From: an uncultured Candidatus Pelagibacter sp.
GTDB lineage: Bacteria > Pseudomonadota > Alphaproteobacteria > Pelagibacterales > Pelagibacteraceae
DNA length: 59,532 nucleotides
Assembly: GCA_905620495.1 (NCBI GenBank)
Contig: CAJQTK010000033.1
Coordinates: forward strand, 1 to 59,532
Direction of reading: 5' to 3'
The notes under the pieces are model-generated. The model was not told the origin of the DNA and did not search any database. It saw nothing but the letters and a program-made list of their open reading frames with translations. Both the position numbers and the translations under genes were made by a program. The first letter of the stretch is position 1. Each line of letters opens with the position of its first letter. Shown here piece by piece: positions 37,445 through 51,395 of this stretch.

Positions 37445-38566
37445 TTAAGCTATTAGCTGTTTATGATTAATGTTTGCACTCATGACAATTCCAAATCCAA
37501 TCATTGTTGCTAGCATTGAGGATCCACCGTATGACATAATGGGTAATGGTGATCCAACTATAGGGAGTAAACCTAAAACCATCGACATATTTACTGTGAC
37601 ATAAAAAAATATTGCAGATCCATAACCATAGCAAAAAAGTTTAGCAAAATAACTTCTTGAGATTGCACCAATTCTTAAAACTCTATAAATAACAATTATA
37701 TAAATTAGCAATAAGCCTAATGACCCTAGAAAACCTTGTTCTTCAGCAAATAATGTAAAAATAAAATCAGTATGCTTTTCTGGTAGAAATTCTAAATAAC
37801 TTTGAGTACCTTTTAAAAACCCCTTTCCATTTAATCCACCCGATCCAACAGCTATTTTAGATTGAATAATTTGATATCCCGCTCCTAATGGATCACGATC
37901 AGGATTAAGAAATGTTAAAATTCTTGATTTTTGATAGGGTTTTAAAAATGCAATAGCAAAAGGCATTGAGATCAATAAAGCTATGAAAGAATATATAAAA
38001 TACTTAATATTTATTCCTGCAAGCCATATAACAACTAGGCCACTTAGTGCAATTAAAATTGAGGTTCCTAAATCAGGCTGAGTAATAACGAGCATGATTG
38101 GTAAAATTAAAATCACCAAAGCAATAAACATAACTTGAAAGTCATTAATTTTGTTGGGTTGTATTCGATGATAATATTTTGCAAGACATGCTATTATTGC
38201 AATCTTCATCAATTCAGATGGTTGTAAATTAATAAAATATAGATTTATCCATCTTTGAGACCCTGAAGATTTGATGCCATACAAAGATGCCCAAACTAAT
38301 AAAGATAAAATTGCAATATAAAATACATACGCAAAGTAATGCCAAAATTTTATATTTAAAAATGATATAAAAACCATCATCGTAAAAAAAATTAAAAATT
38401 TTGATATATGGCTTTTACTATGAAATAAAATTTCTCCTCCATCAGTTGAGTACATAGACAAAGAACTAATTAAACCAAGCAATAAAATACAGGTTAGCAA
38501 AATATAATCCAAGTTTTTTAATTTCTGAAAAAAAGTTTGCTGTGTATTAAATGAATTATATTGCAT
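37445..38566 (-). CDS. rodA: Rod shape-determining protein RodA (SEDS family)
   Basis: 373 aa; QPSELMKIA, SGGLNGKGFLKGTQSYLEFLPEKHTDFIFTLFAEEQGFLG, PLPIMSYGGSSML. Confidence 0.96.
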   Translation of the reverse strand: MQYNSFNTQQTFFQKLKNLDYILLTCILLLGLISSLSMYSTDGGEILFHSKSHISKFLIFFTMMVFISFLNIKFWHYFAYVFYIAILSLLVWASLYGIKSSGSQRWINLYFINLQPSELMKIAIIACLAKYYHRIQPNKINDFQVMFIALVILILPIMLVITQPDLGTSILIALSGLVVIWLAGINIKYFIYSFIALLISMPFAIAFLKPYQKSRILTFLNPDRDPLGAGYQIIQSKIAVGSGGLNGKGFLKGTQSYLEFLPEKHTDFIFTLFAEEQGFLGSLGLLLIYIIVIYRVLRIGAISRSYFAKLFCYGYGSAIFFYVTVNMSMVLGLLPIVGSPLPIMSYGGSSMLATMIGFGIVMSANINHKQLIA

Positions 38567-40531
38567 TTATATTTTTATAGCTTTTTGAATTCTGGTTTGC
38601 TCTCTAAGTTCGTGCCTATCTATAATTAACTTAAAGAGTTTTTTTGCAATCGGTGCTGCTGTTGAACTTCCTGATCCACCATGCTCAACAACAATACTTA
38701 ATGCATACCTTGGATCTTTATATGGCCCAAAAGCTATATACAATGCGTGATCTCTTTCATCATAGGGAATTTGAGATGTATTTAGGTCAAGCTCTCTTGC
38801 TGCTTGAGTTATTCTTCTAACTTGTGATGTTCCCGTTTTTCCAGCAAATTGATATTTTGGATCTTCAATTCTAGATGAATAAGATGTTCCTCTAACTTCA
38901 TTGGTTGAAGCAAACATTGCTTCTCGAACTAATTTTATATTTTTAGAGTTTTTAAATAGACGATCGTGTTCCTTCTTATTTGAAAATCCCAAAAGTTCAC
39001 TCGCTTCCTGTAATCCATTATTTTTTTCATCTAAATTTTTAGCATTTTTATTCATTATAAATTTAATGTCCTCTGCTGTTTTAATATTTTCTTCCACTAT
39101 TATTTTTGGATAAATTTTAAATCCACCGTTTGCAAGTTGGGCTGTCATTTGACATAATTGTAAAGGCGTAGTTTGAGTATAACCTTGTCCAATACCTGTA
39201 ATTAATGTTTCACCTATAACCCAACCTTTTCCTAAATTATTTTTTTTCCATTTAGTGTCAGGAATCAATCCTTTTTTCTCATTATTAAATATTTCACCTA
39301 AAACTTTTTCACCAAGACCAAATTTTAAAGATGTTTCTTTTAAACGATCTACACCAAGCTTTCTTGCAATTTCATAAAAATATGTGTCGCAAGACTGTTT
39401 CATTGCACTTTTTAAATTTACAACACCATGACCTTTTTTTTTCCAGCAATGATAAGTTTGGCCATACATTTCAATTTTTCCCTTACAGTTGACTATAAAA
39501 TTTTCATTAATAATTCCATTTTCTAGGGCAGATAGAGCCACTATCGGTTTAATCGTTGAGCCAGGTGAATATAAACCTGATAAAGTTTTGTTAACCAATG
39601 GTTTTAATGGATTATTTCTAATTAACTGCCAGTCGTCTTGATTAATTCCAAAAAGAAATAAGTTAGGATCAAATGAAGGTGAAGATTGCATCGCTACAAT
39701 TTCACCTGTGTAAATATCCATGACACTTATTGAGCCTGCCATATCCTTTAAAAGTTCATTACATAACTTTTGAATTTCTGTGTCTACGGTGAGTTGGATC
39801 GTTTTACCATTTAATCCATCTGTATAATCAAGTTGACTAATTCTTTTTCCATATGCGTTAACTTCATATCTTTGAATGCCATTAGTACCAATCAATTCAT
39901 TTTCAAAAGTTTTTTCTAAACCAGTTTTTCCAACTTTAAGACCTGGTACGTGCTTACTTTTTATCATCTCATTGTTTAAAAGGTCTTTCTCACTAGCCTC
40001 ACTAACATAGCCCAAAATATGGGTATACTTATCATTAAATGGATAGTTACGAGAAACAGATAGAACTGGTTTTGCTCCAACTAAATCATGCAAGAAATAA
40101 TTAACTTTTGTGAACTGTTCCCAGGTTAGATTTTTAGAAATAATTAATGTTTCCCAAGGTTTTTGTTTATTTTTTTTTCTTATTATTTTTTCATATTCAC
40201 TATTATTAAGGTTTAAAATTTCTTTTAGCCTTACCATTAAATATTTAAAATCTTCTACCTCTTCAGGAATAACGTGCAATTGATATACCTTTAGATTACC
40301 AGCAATAATATTTCCAAAATAATCTAAAAATTCACCTCTAATCGGAGGCAGTCTCCATTCACGTAATCTATTTTTATCGGATAGAGTTAAATATTTTTTA
40401 TTTTCTGTGATTTGTAATGAAAATAATCGTGCTATTATTCCTGCAAATACAATAACCTTTGCTGCACCAATAATAAACATTCTTCTATTAATGGTTTGAT
40501 TTTTCTTAACTCCAAAATTTTCACCTAACAT
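38567..40531 (-). CDS. mrdA: Penicillin-binding protein 2
   Basis: Likely start MLGENFGVKK inside listed ORF; LYSPGSTIKP SxxK, GKTGTSQ KTG motif. Confidence 0.95.
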   Translation of the reverse strand: MLGENFGVKKNQTINRRMFIIGAAKVIVFAGIIARLFSLQITENKKYLTLSDKNRLREWRLPPIRGEFLDYFGNIIAGNLKVYQLHVIPEEVEDFKYLMVRLKEILNLNNSEYEKIIRKKNKQKPWETLIISKNLTWEQFTKVNYFLHDLVGAKPVLSVSRNYPFNDKYTHILGYVSEASEKDLLNNEMIKSKHVPGLKVGKTGLEKTFENELIGTNGIQRYEVNAYGKRISQLDYTDGLNGKTIQLTVDTEIQKLCNELLKDMAGSISVMDIYTGEIVAMQSSPSFDPNLFLFGINQDDWQLIRNNPLKPLVNKTLSGLYSPGSTIKPIVALSALENGIINENFIVNCKGKIEMYGQTYHCWKKKGHGVVNLKSAMKQSCDTYFYEIARKLGVDRLKETSLKFGLGEKVLGEIFNNEKKGLIPDTKWKKNNLGKGWVIGETLITGIGQGYTQTTPLQLCQMTAQLANGGFKIYPKIIVEENIKTAEDIKFIMNKNAKNLDEKNNGLQEASELLGFSNKKEHDRLFKNSKNIKLVREAMFASTNEVRGTSYSSRIEDPKYQFAGKTGTSQVRRITQAARELDLNTSQIPYDERDHALYIAFGPYKDPRYALSIVVEHGGSGSSTAAPIAKKLFKLIIDRHELREQTRIQKAIKI

Positions 40532-41042
40532 TATTACTGCCCACAAAGTAATTTTCAAAAATATCAAATAGACTTGAAAATAAAAAATACAACAAAAATG
40601 TGTATGTAATATTTATTATTTGATCAAAGTAATTTAACTCATAATTAAAAATAAAATTTAAAGCCACAAATAATAATGAATTTACAATCAAAATTGTAAT
40701 AAGAAAAAATATACCATCTTTTATTAAGCTTGGTCTTAAAGTAATATTTCTAAGGTAAGAGGCTGCAACACAAATGATTAAATATATTAAGCTGGTTAGT
40801 CCAATAGGAGTGCCCCCTACAACATCATTAAATAAACCTGCTATAAATATATAACTATACCCTAAGCTTTCACTTTTTTTTACACTGTAATAAAAAATTA
40901 AAATATAGGAAAAATTAAATGAAAAATATTTTAAACCTAAATGGTTAAAATCATAATCATTTAAAATGGATACAAAAAGTAAGATTAACGGTATTTTTGA
41001 AGATATGGTATTAATGAAATTATTGTTGCTCAGCTCTGTCAT
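40521..41042 (-). CDS. mreD: Rod shape-determining protein MreD
   Basis: 173 aa hydrophobic, between mreC and mrdA; FIAGLFNDVVGGTPIGLTSLIYL. Confidence 0.9.
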   Translation of the reverse strand: MTELSNNNFINTISSKIPLILLFVSILNDYDFNHLGLKYFSFNFSYILIFYYSVKKSESLGYSYIFIAGLFNDVVGGTPIGLTSLIYLIICVAASYLRNITLRPSLIKDGIFFLITILIVNSLLFVALNFIFNYELNYFDQIINITYTFLLYFLFSSLFDIFENYFVGSNNVR

Positions 41043-41890
41043 TCAGCCTCATTTTTTATAAATGAAAAAATCTGTACAAATCTTAATTGAGAAAAATCTG
41101 AAAAAAATTCTACTTTTTTTCCATCATCTAAAAAGTTACTATTTATTCTGCCTATTGGTATTCCTGCTTTAAATAAACCACTAGTGCCTGATGTATAAAT
41201 AATAGACTGACTTTGAATTTCTTTATACTTTTTAGTATATTGAATAACACCATGATCCTCTCCTGTTCCAGATAGTATTGATAATAATCCATCAGGCTCC
41301 AAAGTAACTGGTATCTTACTATTCAAATCTGATAACAATAATACTCTTGATGACAAATAATTAACCTCAACAACTTTCCCTACAAGATATTCCCCGTCCA
41401 TTGCAATCATTCCTAGATAAAGACCCTGTTTGCTTCCTTTATTAATAATAATTGATTTTAAAAATGGACTTCCTTTGTCGCTTAAAACTTTAGCAACTAC
41501 AGCGTCTGATTCACTCACGTAGTCATCAATTATATTTTTTAATCTTTGATTTTCTAAAATAATAAATTTATTTGACAAATCTTTTGATTTTAACTTTGCT
41601 AATTCAGATTTATTTTTTTCATTTTCTTTATAAAGGTTTGTGTGATTTTGAATTGTAAAATAGCTATCTTTTATAAAGTTTTCTGGTCCTGATACAATAA
41701 AAGAGGATCTGTATACTATTTCTTTAATGGTTATTTTCACATAGTTTATAGCTTTAAAGTTTAAACTACCTAGAATTAAAAAAATTATAGAAAAAAGAAT
41801 TAAACTCAACAATGAAAACCTTTGTTGCGCTCCTTTTTTTAAGAAAGCAGACCTTATTGCAATTACAAAATCATCTCTGCTTGTTTCCAT
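41039..41890 (-). CDS. mreC: Cell shape-determining protein MreC
   Basis: 283 aa; KGSKQGLYLGMIAMDGEYLVGKVVEVNYLSSRVLLLSDLNSKIPV. Confidence 0.94.
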   Translation of the reverse strand: METSRDDFVIAIRSAFLKKGAQQRFSLLSLILFSIIFLILGSLNFKAINYVKITIKEIVYRSSFIVSGPENFIKDSYFTIQNHTNLYKENEKNKSELAKLKSKDLSNKFIILENQRLKNIIDDYVSESDAVVAKVLSDKGSPFLKSIIINKGSKQGLYLGMIAMDGEYLVGKVVEVNYLSSRVLLLSDLNSKIPVTLEPDGLLSILSGTGEDHGVIQYTKKYKEIQSQSIIYTSGTSGLFKAGIPIGRINSNFLDDGKKVEFFSDFSQLRFVQIFSFIKNEAE

Positions 41891-41895
41891 TGTTT

Positions 41896-44497
<2,602 letters not shown>

Positions 44498-44602
44498 AGC
44501 CAATAATTTTAGAAAAACTATAATACAATCTATAATAGAGATTGCAAAATAATTGTTATATTTTGGCTACACTTTTAGGTCGATTTGGGTTTTTATTAAA
44601 AA

Positions 44603-45634
<1,032 letters not shown>

Positions 45635-45640
45635 TTATAA

Positions 45641-46189
45641 TTAATTAAAAATTTCTGCGCCTCTAGTCATTGCAACCGCTCCAGTTCTTGAGGCACTAAC
45701 AAGACCAAATGGTTTTAAATTTTTTGTCACCTTATCTATCTCTCTTCTTAATGCTGTTATTTGAATTACAGCAGATTTATTTGTTTGATCTAATATAACT
45801 GGACTGTATTTTTTACAAGCATTTAAAGCTTTATTAATTTTGTTAGGATTTGCAACAATTTTTAATAGTGCCATCTCTTTAAATATGACATTTTTATCTT
45901 CTCTTTTAAAATTTCCCACTTTGTGAACTGGAACTAACTTTTTTAATTGTAATACAATTTGTTCTATAACCTGGGGTGTTCCAGTAGTTACAATGGTAAT
46001 TCTAGAAAGATTTTTTTTGTGATCTACTTCTGCAACTGCTAACGATTCAATATTGTAGCCTCTACCTGAAAATAGTCCAACCACTCTTGATAATACACTG
46101 GCTTCATTATCGACCCAAACAACAATTATATGAGTATCAATTTTACCTAATTTGCTAGGTGTGCTGTATGCTGATTTAGATTTTGTCAT
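45641..46189 (-). CDS. ilvN: Acetolactate synthase small subunit
   Basis: 182 aa; ACT domain VWVDNEASVLSRVVGLFSGRGYNIESLAV. Confidence 0.96.
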   Translation of the reverse strand: MTKSKSAYSTPSKLGKIDTHIIVVWVDNEASVLSRVVGLFSGRGYNIESLAVAEVDHKKNLSRITIVTTGTPQVIEQIVLQLKKLVPVHKVGNFKREDKNVIFKEMALLKIVANPNKINKALNACKKYSPVILDQTNKSAVIQITALRREIDKVTKNLKPFGLVSASRTGAVAMTRGAEIFN

Positions 46190-47956
46190 TTAAACTAATG
46201 CTTTTCCTTTGCCTGTAATTTTATTTTCTTCTTGGTCTTTGGGGCCTAATAACATTTGGTTGTGAGGTTTTCCTGATGGTATCATTGGAAAACAGTTCTC
46301 ATCTTGATCAACATGACAATCAAAAATTACAGGTCCATCTGTATTAATCATTTCTTCAATCTTTTCATCCAATTCATCTGGATCTTCTGCTCTAATTCCA
46401 ACACACCCGTAAGCTTCAGCTAATTTAACAAAATCTGGTAATGCTTTTGAATAACTTTCAGAATAGTTTTTTTCATGAAGGAGTTCCTGCCACTGCCTAA
46501 CCATACCCATATATTGATTATTTAAAATAAATATCTTTACTGGCAGATTGTATTGAACTGCTGTTGACATCTCTTGTATATTCATCAAAATTGATGCTTC
46601 ACCTGCAATATCAACCACTAATTTCTTTGGGTGAGCTACCTGAACACCTACTGCAGCAGGTAAGCCATACCCCATTGTTCCAAGGCCACCTGATGTCATC
46701 CATCTATTAGGTTTATTAAATTTATAATGTTGTGCCGCCCACATTTGATGCTGACCAACCTCTGTAGTTATGTAGGTATCTTGATTTTTTGTTAATTCAT
46801 AAAGTCTTTGTACCGCATGTTGTGGCTTGATAATTTTATCACTATTAACAAAATTTAGAGATTGTTTTGTTCTCCATTTTTGAATTTGTTGCCACCATTT
46901 TGAAATTTTTTGTTTATTAGATTTTTCTAGATTTAAATTTTTCTTTTTTAAAGTTTTTGTTATAGATCTAATGACATCACTAACATCGCCTACAATAGAT
47001 AAATCAACTTTTACAATTTTATTTATTGATGATGGGTCAATATCAATATGAACTTTTTTAGATTTTGGAGAAAATTCATCTATCTTTCCTGTGATACGGT
47101 CATCAAATCTTGCACCTATATTAATTAATAAGTCACAGTCATGCATTGCATTATTGGCTTCAAAAGTTCCATGCATTCCAAGCATTCCTAAAAACTGATT
47201 ATCATCTCCCGGGTAAGCACCTAGGCCTTGAAGAGTTGAAGTGATCGGAAATCCAGTTATAGAAACAAGTTCTCTTAATAGTTCACTTGCTTTTGGGCCT
47301 GAATTAATTACACCACCACCAGTATAAAAAACTGGTCTTGAAGCTTTTTTCATTAAATCAACTAATTGATCAATATCACTTTTCTTAAATCCATTAAGAG
47401 ATTTTTCTTTTAATTTTATTTTTTTTTTAGGTTTAAAATATTTTGCTTTTGCAAACTGAATATCTTTTGGAATATCAACTAATACTGGTCCTGGTCTTCC
47501 AGTTGTTGCAACTTCAAAGGCTTCATGCATTATTCTTGGAAGATCATTAATATCTTTAACTAACCAATTATGTTTTGTGCATGGTCTGGTAATTCCTGTA
47601 GTATCACACTCTTGGAAAGCATCTGTTCCAATTAAATGAGTTGGGACCTGACCTGAAATACAAACTAAAGGCACTGAGTCCATGAAGGCATCAGTTAGTG
47701 CAGTCACAACATTGGTAGCACCCGGTCCCGATGTAACCAATACAACACCTGGTTTACCTGTTGATCTTGCATAGCCTTCCGCAGCATGACCAGCGCCTTG
47801 CTCGTGTCTAACTAAAATATGTTTTATTGATGGATGATTTTTTAACTCATCATAAATTGGGAGTACTGCTCCACCTGGATAACCAAAAATATGTTCTACA
47901 TTTTGGTCTTTAAGACATTTAAATACAATTTCAGCTCCAGAAAATAATTTTGGCAT
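46190..47956 (-). CDS. ilvB: Acetolactate synthase large subunit
   Basis: 588 aa; HEQGAGHAAEGYARSTGKPGVVLVTSGPGATN, ThDP region GEASILMNIQEMSTAVQYNLPVKIFILNN. Confidence 0.97.
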   Translation of the reverse strand: MPKLFSGAEIVFKCLKDQNVEHIFGYPGGAVLPIYDELKNHPSIKHILVRHEQGAGHAAEGYARSTGKPGVVLVTSGPGATNVVTALTDAFMDSVPLVCISGQVPTHLIGTDAFQECDTTGITRPCTKHNWLVKDINDLPRIMHEAFEVATTGRPGPVLVDIPKDIQFAKAKYFKPKKKIKLKEKSLNGFKKSDIDQLVDLMKKASRPVFYTGGGVINSGPKASELLRELVSITGFPITSTLQGLGAYPGDDNQFLGMLGMHGTFEANNAMHDCDLLINIGARFDDRITGKIDEFSPKSKKVHIDIDPSSINKIVKVDLSIVGDVSDVIRSITKTLKKKNLNLEKSNKQKISKWWQQIQKWRTKQSLNFVNSDKIIKPQHAVQRLYELTKNQDTYITTEVGQHQMWAAQHYKFNKPNRWMTSGGLGTMGYGLPAAVGVQVAHPKKLVVDIAGEASILMNIQEMSTAVQYNLPVKIFILNNQYMGMVRQWQELLHEKNYSESYSKALPDFVKLAEAYGCVGIRAEDPDELDEKIEEMINTDGPVIFDCHVDQDENCFPMIPSGKPHNQMLLGPKDQEENKITGKGKALV

Positions 47957-47975
47957 TTAGGCAATCTATCGGACT

Positions 47976-48923
47976 TTATGTTAATTGGTCAAGTTTAAGC
48001 GATGATTTTTTGAATTTTTTGATATAGCCTGCAATATTGATTGGATTAATTTTTTCCCAAGATGTCATCCTGCTTCTCGCCCATGTGGCTTGTCTTTTGG
48101 CGTATTGTCTTGTTTTAATTGAAATTAATTCTTGGGCTTGATCTAAATTAATTTTTTCATCTAAACACTGTGTCAATTCGTCAATCCCAATTACTCTATT
48201 TACACTTAAATCTTTTTTGATTTTTGATTTTATAAATTTTTTTACCTCATTTATTGCCCCATCCTCAATCATCTTGATTGTTCTTAGTGATATTCTTTTA
48301 ATCAAATCTTCTCTTTTAAAGTCAATATATAGTTTTAAAAATTCTCCATCTTTAAATTCAGATTTAGTTTTGTTTAGCCACTCATACATGGAAATTTTTG
48401 TAAATGATTTAACTTCAAAAGCTCTAATCGTTCTGTGAGTGTCATTTTGATCAAATTTATCTTTAGCCATAGGATCAATTTTTAAAAGTTTTTTATAAAA
48501 TTTTTTCTGCCCTTCTTTTTTTTGTATCAATCTAATTTTATTTCTAAACTTAACAGGAATTTTTGGAATTTTAACTAAGCCATCAATTAAAGATTGGAAA
48601 TACAATCCTGTGCCACCAACTAAAATAGGAATTTTTTTTCTTTTTTTTATTTCTTTAATTTTTTTAATAGCAGTTTTTAACCATTGACCTGTGGAAAATT
48701 TTTTATCTAAATCAATAACACCGTACATATGATGTTTAATATTTTTTTTCTCTTCTTTATTTGGTCTAGCAGTAAGAATTTTTAACTGTTTATAAACCTG
48801 CATGCTATCTGCATTAATAATTTCACCATTAATCTTTTTAGCAATTTTTACAGCAAAATTTGATTTACCTGATGCAGTAGGACCTGAAATTAAAATAATC
48901 TTGGACTGTTTGTCCATTATCAA
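47976..48923 (-). CDS. miaA: tRNA dimethylallyltransferase
   Basis: 315 aa; ISGPTASGKS, ADSMQVYK, VGGTGLYFQSL. Confidence 0.96.
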   Translation of the reverse strand: MIMDKQSKIILISGPTASGKSNFAVKIAKKINGEIINADSMQVYKQLKILTARPNKEEKKNIKHHMYGVIDLDKKFSTGQWLKTAIKKIKEIKKRKKIPILVGGTGLYFQSLIDGLVKIPKIPVKFRNKIRLIQKKEGQKKFYKKLLKIDPMAKDKFDQNDTHRTIRAFEVKSFTKISMYEWLNKTKSEFKDGEFLKLYIDFKREDLIKRISLRTIKMIEDGAINEVKKFIKSKIKKDLSVNRVIGIDELTQCLDEKINLDQAQELISIKTRQYAKRQATWARSRMTSWEKINPINIAGYIKKFKKSSLKLDQLT

Positions 48924-50332
48924 TCTAATTTAACACCAATATATCTTCTTTGGTTTTGATTATTGTAAATTACAATTAAAATTGTTTTTTGATTAGATTT
49001 TAGAGCTTTATCAACTATATCTTCAAGATCTTTTATGTATCTAATTTTTTTCTTTTGAGCTTCAACTATTACATCTCCTACATTTAAATAATTAATTGGG
49101 CTATTTTTGCCAATATTAGTTAAAACCAATCCTGTTGTTTGATTGGGAAGTTTTCTTTCCTCAATATCTTTTTGATTTAATGGTCTTACTATAATTTTTA
49201 AGGATTTAATTTCTGAAATCTCTGGTGTTTCTACTTCAGTTTCTTTTTTTTCTTCTTTGAAATCACTTGATGTTTCTAATCTCCCCAATTTAATTTTTTT
49301 TGTAATTTCTTTTTTATTTCTCCAAACTTTAACATCAACAATTTTACCAACTTCTGTTTGTGCTACAATTATTGGCAACTCTTTCATTTCATTAATTATA
49401 GTTCCGTTGAATTCTAATATGATATCACCTGCTTTAATTCCTGCTTTATCTGATGGACTTTTTTCAGCAACACTCGCCACTAATGCACCTCTTGGTTCGT
49501 CTAATTTTTCAATATCAGCAATTTCTTCTGTTACTACTTGAATTCTAACACCAAGCCATCCTCTTTTAGTTTCACCAAATTCTATTAATTGGCTAACAAC
49601 TTTTTTTGCACTGTTGGATGGTATTGAAAAGCCTATACCAATTGAACCACCTTTACCTAAGATGGCTGTATTAATTCCTATTACATCTCCATTCATATCA
49701 AATAATGGGCCTCCAGAATTTCCTGAATTAATTGATGCATCTGTTTGAATATAATCTTCATACCTTGAAAGACCTATTGATCTATTTCTTGCTGAAATAA
49801 TGCCTGACGTTACAGTTCCACCTAAACCAAATGGGTTTCCAATGGCTATTACCCAATCTCCAATTCTTGCTTTATCAGAGTCTCCAAAATTAACTGGTAT
49901 AAATTTTTCCTTTGAATCTATTTGAAGAACAGCGATATCAGATAAAGGGTCTGCCCCAATAATTGTTGCTTTGTATTCTTTATCTCCATCCACTCTAACA
50001 ACAATATCTTCTGCGTTCTGAATGACATGATTATTAGTTATCACAATTCCTTTTTCATCAATTATAAATCCAGACCCTAATGCTGCAGATTTTCTTTTCT
50101 GTGGTGTGCCAAATTCTTTAAACATATCTTCAAATGGGGATCCTGGAGGAAACTCAAATCCTGGAAAAGGATTAGTATTTGTTGTTACAGTAGTTGTTGT
50201 TGAAATATTTACAACTGATGGTATTAACCTTTCTGCTAAATCTGCAAATGATGCTGGGGCATCTTGAGCACTTACTTTCATTGCAAAAGTTAATGTAAAA
50301 AATACTATTAATAATCTCTTAATTCTGTTCAT
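48920..50332 (-). CDS. Do/DegP-family periplasmic serine protease
   Basis: 470 aa; GSGFIIDEKGIVITNNHVI, NSGNSGGPLFD, two PDZ domains. Confidence 0.95.
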   Translation of the reverse strand: MNRIKRLLIVFFTLTFAMKVSAQDAPASFADLAERLIPSVVNISTTTTVTTNTNPFPGFEFPPGSPFEDMFKEFGTPQKRKSAALGSGFIIDEKGIVITNNHVIQNAEDIVVRVDGDKEYKATIIGADPLSDIAVLQIDSKEKFIPVNFGDSDKARIGDWVIAIGNPFGLGGTVTSGIISARNRSIGLSRYEDYIQTDASINSGNSGGPLFDMNGDVIGINTAILGKGGSIGIGFSIPSNSAKKVVSQLIEFGETKRGWLGVRIQVVTEEIADIEKLDEPRGALVASVAEKSPSDKAGIKAGDIILEFNGTIINEMKELPIIVAQTEVGKIVDVKVWRNKKEITKKIKLGRLETSSDFKEEKKETEVETPEISEIKSLKIIVRPLNQKDIEERKLPNQTTGLVLTNIGKNSPINYLNVGDVIVEAQKKKIRYIKDLEDIVDKALKSNQKTILIVIYNNQNQRRYIGVKLD

Positions 50333-50333
50333 T

Positions 50334-50519
50334 TTAATTTTTAATATACCAAATAATTACAAATCCAATTACTGCAAAAATTAATCCACCACTTCTTAGT
50401 TGACTATTATTTACCTCATTTAATTTCAATAACATACTTTTCATTTTTGATGGAAATAAGGCGTATAAAATTCCTTCGATAAAAAGAAAAAGACCAAAAG
50501 CTATGATTAGCTCCTTCAT
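50334..50519 (-). CDS. DUF2065-family small membrane protein
   Basis: 61 aa; FIEGILYALFPSKMKSML, RSGGLIFAVIGFVIIWYI; located next to hflC as commonly seen. Confidence 0.82.
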   Translation of the reverse strand: MKELIIAFGLFLFIEGILYALFPSKMKSMLLKLNEVNNSQLRSGGLIFAVIGFVIIWYIKN

Positions 50520-50528
50520 GTATATGAT

Positions 50529-51395
50529 TTATTTTTTAGGCTTAATGTTTCCAAAAAATTTAAAGAACTCACTATCAGGAGATAAGATTACAGAAGTGTC
50601 TCCACCTATTAAAGCAGTTTCATAAGCTTGCATCGCTCTATAGAAAGCAAAAAATTCTGGATCTCTACCAAATGCATCTGCGAAAATTGCATTTCTTTCA
50701 CCATCACCTTCACCTTTCATTATCTCTGAATCTTTATTAGCATTGGCTAACAATACTGAAACATCTTTATCTGCAGTTGATGTGATTGTTACAGCCATTT
50801 CAGCACCTCTTGCTCTAAATTCCTTGGCTTCCTTTTCTCTCTCAGTTTGCATTCTTCTAAAGATCGCTTCACTGTTTGCTTCAGGTAAATCTGCTCTTTT
50901 AATTCTTACATCAATGATCTTAATACCAAAATTTTTAGCTTCAACATTTACACCTTCTTGAATTAAAGACATTTGCTTACTTCTATCTTTTGATAACAAA
51001 GTTTGTAATTCTTGTTGTCCTAGAACATTTCTAAGTCTTGAGTTAATAATCGTTGCCAATCTTGATCTTGCAACCCTTTCATTTCCTACAGAAATGTAAA
51101 ATTTTAACGGGTCTATAATCTGAAACCTTGCAAAAGCATCAACTATTAATCTTTTTTGGTCTGATGCAATCACTTCTATTGGTGGTGTATCTAAATTTAA
51201 AATTCTTCCATCTAGAAAAACTACATTTTGAATAAAAGGAATTTTAAAGTTTAAACCAGGTTTTAGTATAATCTTTTTAGGATCACCAAATTGAAGAACT
51301 ATTGCTTGATTAACTTCTTTAACTATAAAAATAGAAAAGAAAGCTAACGCTCCTATTATAATAATTATTGGTAATAAAATTTTTTGTATTTTCAT
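50529..51395 (-). CDS. hflC: HflC, FtsH protease modulator (SPFH family)
   Basis: 288 aa; VKEVNQAIVLQFGDPKKI, DVRIKRADLPEANSEAIFRRMQTEREKEAKEFRARG. Confidence 0.95.
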   Translation of the reverse strand: MKIQKILLPIIIIIGALAFFSIFIVKEVNQAIVLQFGDPKKIILKPGLNFKIPFIQNVVFLDGRILNLDTPPIEVIASDQKRLIVDAFARFQIIDPLKFYISVGNERVARSRLATIINSRLRNVLGQQELQTLLSKDRSKQMSLIQEGVNVEAKNFGIKIIDVRIKRADLPEANSEAIFRRMQTEREKEAKEFRARGAEMAVTITSTADKDVSVLLANANKDSEIMKGEGDGERNAIFADAFGRDPEFFAFYRAMQAYETALIGGDTSVILSPDSEFFKFFGNIKPKK